From an uncultured Desulfovibrio sp. (GTDB taxonomy: Bacteria > Desulfobacterota > Desulfovibrionia > Desulfovibrionales > Desulfovibrionaceae), in NCBI GenBank assembly GCA_900550745.1, contig URTO01000154.1:1-5464 (forward strand): a stretch of 5,464 nt of DNA. The letters are read 5' to 3'. Of this stretch, positions 5,331 to 5,464 are shown in pieces. Numbering within the stretch: the stretch's first letter is position 1; each line of letters starts with the position of its first letter. The notes under the pieces are model-generated. The model made no database searches and was not told the origin of the DNA. It worked only from the letters and a program-made list of their open reading frames with translations. The position numbers were made by a program, and so were the translations under genes.

Positions 5331-5464
5331 CTGCCATAGTATCTGCTTATTTTATATCTACAATATATTGAAAATATAGGCTCTTTCTCTAAATTTCCAT
5401 TGATGGGTTCCATGATTGGGGGCATTTTATTGGTTATTTTTTGGGAACTTCAAGAAATAAAGCA
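5331..5464. repeat. Degenerate direct repeat, copy 2, running to the window edge
   Basis: The left part matches copy 1 at an offset of 230. The right part (5421-5464) matches 5251-5294 at an offset of 170, identical at 33 of 44 positions, ending in the shared AAAGCA. This copy is the most AT-rich. It contains the perfect palindrome CAATATATTG (5361-5370). The array may continue beyond the window. Confidence 0.55.

Larger units (their letters stand above)
5036..5464. other. Upstream non-coding region without a supportable gene
   Basis: About 430 bp of AT-rich DNA upstream of the operon promoter. Its only clear content is the diverged repeats. The short open frames on either strand (for example about 70 codons at 5027-5239 plus and 5031-5255 minus) have no ribosome binding site, overlap the repeats and the promoter, and show no recognisable domain. 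The GC-rich coding style of the rest of the window stops here. Confidence 0.6.

Noticed and set aside
5339..5464. Plus-strand open stretch with a hydrophobic MGSMIGGILLVIF segment running off the right edge
   Set aside because: Short AT-rich repeat DNA makes hydrophobic codons by chance; the equivalent frame in the other copies has stops before GIL. It could be decayed coding DNA, but there is no start signal.
5101..5464. CRISPR array
   Set aside because: Only two or three imperfect copies with unequal spacings and long units; not the short identical repeats with regular spacers of CRISPR.

Overview
The window holds one operon-like block read entirely on the minus strand. From right to left it runs: AT-rich upstream DNA with degenerate repeats and a promoter, tctC (periplasmic solute-binding protein), tctB (small membrane subunit), tctA (large membrane subunit), an amidohydrolase of the YtcJ-like Amidohydro_3 type broken by a single-base frameshift, a short 3' region with a strong bidirectional terminator, and at the left edge a 46-bp fragment of a second, nearly identical amidohydrolase copy. 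The organism looks like a Gram-negative (diderm) bacterium with GC-rich coding sequence: tctC has a Sec signal peptide and tripartite tricarboxylate transporters (TTT) need a periplasmic binding protein. The contrast between GC-rich genes and AT-rich intergenic DNA, together with this gene content, would fit Desulfovibrionaceae (for example a Bilophila-like genome) or Synergistota. That assignment is inference and was not tested. Layout: 1-46 paralogue remnant; 47-222 3' region with hairpins, including a 15-bp perfect stem at 62-100; 223-1862 frameshifted amidohydrolase; 1888-3378 tctA; 3394-3873 tctB; 3874-3935 intergenic hairpin; 3936-4934 tctC; 4935-5029 leader; 5030-5038 extended -10 promoter; about 5101-5464 diverged direct repeats with no convincing gene. 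Working together: TctC would capture an organic anion or amide-type solute in the periplasm and deliver it to the TctA/TctB membrane complex, which is driven by an ion gradient. The co-transcribed cytoplasmic metallohydrolase would then cleave the imported compound. The substrate cannot be read from the sequence. The GC-rich hairpin after tctC may let the binding protein be made in excess of the membrane subunits. In this strain the hydrolase step is probably lost, unless the missing G at 1600-1603 is a sequencing error or a phase-variable tract. The most notable points are the frameshift, the duplicated hydrolase fragment beyond the terminator, the tctC/tctB hairpin, and the repeat array upstream of the promoter. 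I see no clearly novel system; this is a transporter-plus-hydrolase catabolic operon with signs of decay and rearrangement.
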